Positions 4,439 to 6,762 of a stretch of 6,762 nucleotides of DNA are shown here, piece by piece. The stretch lies in the NCBI GenBank assembly GCA_028718465.1, contig JAQULX010000154.1, forward strand, positions 1 through 6,762, given 5' to 3'. A model generated the notes under the pieces. It made no database searches, was not told the origin of the DNA, and worked only from the letters and a program-made list of their open reading frames with translations. The first letter of the stretch is position 1. Every line of letters begins with the position of its first letter. This DNA comes from Dehalococcoidales bacterium (GTDB lineage: Bacteria; Chloroflexota; Dehalococcoidia; Dehalococcoidales; UBA3254). The translations under genes were made by a program, and so were the position numbers.

Positions 4439-5992
4439 TTAACTTGAGAAAAATGTTTTGAAGTAATAATTCCATCTTTCCTCGCAAACTTCCGGGTCAA
4501 AAATAACGTCTGTCCCCTCATGACGTAATTTATGTTTTCCATCAGCTTTACCGGAAAAAGACAAAAGATTAAAGCTTCCGCCGAAAGTAAAACGATTATC
4601 GCATATTAAACGTTTTTCGTGGTTCCAGCCAATATCTTTAAATACTAATTGATTTGGAAATTCCTTCTGGATTTTTAGTAAGGTCGCCTCTGCTTGTTTC
4701 CAATATGTACTATCTCTCTGTTCTTTTCCTCGCCGAGTATCGCGATCAAAACCATACCCGATCCAGATTTTTACACCTCTTCGAAGAGCATTTCGTATTT
4801 CCATAGCCATAGTGTCATTGACAATTTCCGAGGAGATCCATCCCGATAACATTAATAACCGTTCTTTTGCGGTTTTTATCGCTTCCCATAATTTTTCACG
4901 TATTTCGGGAGTCCATAGAAACACCACTTTTCTTGCATTTCTCATTTCTTCAGCTTGCTCAAGCTTTTTCCTTGATTCATCCAATTCCATCTTCAAATCA
5001 TCAATTTGTTTACGTTGAATATCTTTAGTATCAGATTTATTAAGGAAATCCAACTGTTCTTGTTTATCTTTAACTTCTTGCTTGACTGAAACAACTTTTG
5101 CTGCCAGGTCTTCGGCATCATCAAATCGCCCTAATTTTTGTAGTACCTTCTCTGGTACTTGTTCTTTAATACGATTCTCTATTGACTTTTCCTTAGGTGA
5201 CATCAAGTTCGATAATAACTCAGGACCTCTTGCCTTTATAAAAGCATATTCATAATCATTCTTTAACTGGCCCCCAATAATAAATGAAATGAGCCGTTCT
5301 CTTTGGTCGTCAATTGTTTCGTATTCTACCATCACCCCTGGTTCATATAATGTCCGAACATTTTTTAAAACGCTTTTCACAGCAATAACAGTCTGGCTGT
5401 TGCCCGACTTTGAGTGATGAACTCTCTTTATTACTGTCTCTAGTTTTTCAACATCAATCTCATCTGGATAAGGTGCCCGATTTGGTATTGCCCGAACCAA
5501 ATCCAAGCCAAAATCTTGAGCTTCTATTGGCCTTAAATATTGAGACCGTGCGAAACCACCCAAATCAACTGGTTGTCTTAACAAACCATGGAAAATAACA
5601 TTGGGGACAGTTATTTCTTGCATAAAAGCTTGTTTAAGATTAGTTGATATCTCTTTCCCTTTATGGGTTAAGACACACTGTGCATTATTAGAACCGTTAT
5701 CGCTTAGGACCTCTATAACCTCTTGTCTCCGAAGGTCAACTAAACATGAACGTACAACTTCTTGATCAAGACCTAGGATGTCTGAAAGAACTGACAAAGA
5801 AGTAAGTCCCTCGGCCATCAACTTTATTACGAACTCATGGATAGGAGGAATATCTCGTGATTCCACGGCTAGGATCCGTAGGTTCATTGAGTAAACTGCG
5901 ATAGCTACTCCTCGATAAGCAACGAAGCGATACCCTGGTCTTTCGGCAAACCTACTTGCAATCGCATCAACATCGAATATTGAAGGGTTCAT
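4439..5992 (-). CDS. Winged-helix/coiled-coil/phospholipase D nuclease, candidate Mokosh MkoB-like
   Basis: A 517-residue protein in three visible parts. Residues about 50-116 form a winged-helix-like fold (LTSLSVLSDILGLDQEVVRSCLVDLRRQEVIEV). Residues about 117-292 are unassigned. Residues about 293-353 are a highly charged coiled coil. A PLD-like domain takes up 354-517: an entry with LLMLSGWIS and ALRRGVKIWIGYGF, then the catalytic motif H458-x-K460-x4-D465, followed by GGSFN at 471-475 and a glutamate at 492. Only one HKD motif is present, as in Nuc and MitoPLD/Zucchini, which dimerise to build the active site; the coiled coil could aid this. The likely activity is nucleic-acid cleavage. 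AGGAGG (minus strand, 6006 to 6001) lies 8 bases upstream and overlaps the stop of the helicase gene, so the two are coupled. Helicase plus PLD nuclease is the gene content of Mokosh defence; DISARM DrmC is an alternative but is usually much shorter. Confidence 0.75.
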   Translation of the reverse strand: MNPSIFDVDAIASRFAERPGYRFVAYRGVAIAVYSMNLRILAVESRDIPPIHEFVIKLMAEGLTSLSVLSDILGLDQEVVRSCLVDLRRQEVIEVLSDNGSNNAQCVLTHKGKEISTNLKQAFMQEITVPNVIFHGLLRQPVDLGGFARSQYLRPIEAQDFGLDLVRAIPNRAPYPDEIDVEKLETVIKRVHHSKSGNSQTVIAVKSVLKNVRTLYEPGVMVEYETIDDQRERLISFIIGGQLKNDYEYAFIKARGPELLSNLMSPKEKSIENRIKEQVPEKVLQKLGRFDDAEDLAAKVVSVKQEVKDKQEQLDFLNKSDTKDIQRKQIDDLKMELDESRKKLEQAEEMRNARKVVFLWTPEIREKLWEAIKTAKERLLMLSGWISSEIVNDTMAMEIRNALRRGVKIWIGYGFDRDTRRGKEQRDSTYWKQAEATLLKIQKEFPNQLVFKDIGWNHEKRLICDNRFTFGGSFNLLSFSGKADGKHKLRHEGTDVIFDPEVCEERWNYYFKTFFSS

Positions 5993-6000
5993 TCCTTCGT

Positions 6001-6007
6001 CCTCCTA
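6001..6007 (-). promoter_or_regulatory. Shine-Dalgarno of the PLD gene overlapping the helicase stop codon
   Basis: On the minus strand the helicase stop TAG (6007 to 6005) runs straight into AGGAGG (6006 to 6001), 8 bases before the PLD gene ATG at 5992. Ribosomes ending the helicase finish on the next gene's ribosome binding site, an arrangement that normally couples translation and fixes the ratio of the two products. Confidence 0.7.
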
Positions 6008-6762
6008 ATTTTTTAATTCCTCGAAATAGCAATGGTCTGGTCTTTGTTTTACATGGTTAAGTACTTTAAGTAAATGCTCTGAATTATCGGCTCTCGTTAC
6101 AAAACGATCGTCACCAACGATATACAAGAGTTCACGGGCGCGAGAAATTGCAACGTTTACTCGTTCCAATTCTTTTAAGAATCCCACGTTGCTTTCCTGG
6201 TTTGAACGTGTCAGCGAGAATACTACAATATCGGCCTCCCTCCCTTGCACTTGATCAATAGTTAAGCATTCAATTTTTAGAATTTTTATGTCGCGAACAA
6301 TTTGATTTATTCTACTTTTTAAAAGTCTTAACTGCGCATCATAACCACTCAAAATTAGTACTTTTTTCTCGTCACTGACTCTTTTCCTTACTAATTTATT
6401 ATCAATACTACTGATTATGTTACATATTCTTGATGCTTCTTCTGAGTTCGTCCGGCTGTGCCCAGCTACCTGTTCAAATCTTTTATCTAATTTACTAGTC
6501 GATAACCAATTAATCGATTTACCGGTACATGAACAGAGAACCGGATCAATATTAGTCCGGCCTCCTGTTAATTCATCTTCATAAAAGCAATGGCTTATTA
6601 ACTCTCTAATTGGGGCGACCATTCTATATTGCTCTGTTAATTTAACCTTATTTTCAATTGGTAAAAGTCGCTGAAATCGCTGGAACATCGACTCCTTAGC
6701 TTCTGGAGAACCGATTTCAAAACGCTCTTGTAATTCAGGTTTTGAAAGAATTTCTTCTTGAA
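6005..6762 (-). CDS. Superfamily 1 DNA2/NAM7/UPF1-like helicase, C-terminal part (5' end outside window), candidate Mokosh MkoA-like
   Basis: The frame is open from the right edge to the TAG at 6005-6007, giving 251 visible residues of the second RecA-like domain of a UPF1-type superfamily 1 helicase (COG1112/AAA_12 type). The methionine at 6688 is internal: upstream codons still match the family, with a segment like SLFERL in front. Motif IV is LTEQYRM (6620-6640), motif V TIDQVQGREADIVVFSLTRS (6203-6262) and motif VI RVNVAISRAR followed by ELLYIVGD (6134-6163). These couple ATP hydrolysis to movement on RNA or single-stranded DNA. Walker A, Walker B and any N-terminal kinase or other domain lie outside the window. 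It is the first gene of a two-gene operon with the PLD nuclease, so a defence role is likely (inference). Base composition is AT-rich like its partner. Confidence 0.85.
   Translation of the reverse strand, partial: QEEILSKPELQERFEIGSPEAKESMFQRFQRLLPIENKVKLTEQYRMVAPIRELISHCFYEDELTGGRTNIDPVLCSCTGKSINWLSTSKLDKRFEQVAGHSRTNSEEASRICNIISSIDNKLVRKRVSDEKKVLILSGYDAQLRLLKSRINQIVRDIKILKIECLTIDQVQGREADIVVFSLTRSNQESNVGFLKELERVNVAISRARELLYIVGDDRFVTRADNSEHLLKVLNHVKQRPDHCYFEELKN

Noticed and set aside
4812..5598. Plus-strand frames of 68 and 62 residues inside the PLD gene
   Set aside because: Both lie opposite a strong long coding frame and lack initiation signals.
1..6762. CRISPR array or retron-like structured repeat
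   Set aside because: No regularly spaced direct repeats of 20 bases or more and no reverse transcriptase frame were seen; the only tandem repeat is the short one at 432-467.

Overview
The window looks like bacterial chromosome at the junction between an ordinary membrane/stress locus and an accessory defence island. Nothing in it fixes the taxon. A prohibitin-like SPFH protein, a zincin_1 remnant and a large serine recombinase tail would suit an anaerobic lineage such as Chloroflexota or Firmicutes, but that is a weak inference. Sampled lines are about 53% GC inside the SPFH gene (1021-1080) and about 32% GC inside the PLD gene (5041-5100), which fits a transferred right half.

Left part (1-2110): the first codons of a minus-strand gene run off the left edge. 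A long intergenic region of about 650 bases follows, with an 11-bp-period repeat and candidate promoters. Then comes a probable plus-strand pair: a two-TM prohibitin/band-7 protein and, 30 bp downstream, a J-domain protein with two C-terminal membrane helices.

Scar zone (2110-3530): a gene whose first ~43 residues match the zincin_1 metallopeptidase family but which then switches to unrelated sequence and lacks the HExxH site. After it come a tRNA T-arm-like fragment, the left end and truncated orfA of an IS3-family element, and the C-terminal third of a large serine recombinase without its catalytic domain. This is the debris of at least two mobile elements.

Right part (3530-6762): a HigB/Gp49-like toxin with a near-consensus promoter that should give a leaderless mRNA, then an XRE antitoxin after an 83-bp gap carrying two perfect palindromes. 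Convergent to it is a minus-strand two-gene operon: the C-terminal part of a superfamily 1 DNA2/NAM7/UPF1-like helicase (cut by the right edge) and a 517-residue protein with a winged helix, a coiled coil and a single-HKD phospholipase D (PLD) domain. The helicase stop codon overlaps the Shine-Dalgarno sequence of the PLD gene, so the two are probably translationally coupled. A helicase plus PLD nuclease pair next to a toxin-antitoxin and mobile-element debris is best read as a Mokosh-type (type I-like) anti-phage system or a relative of it. This is the most interesting content of the window.
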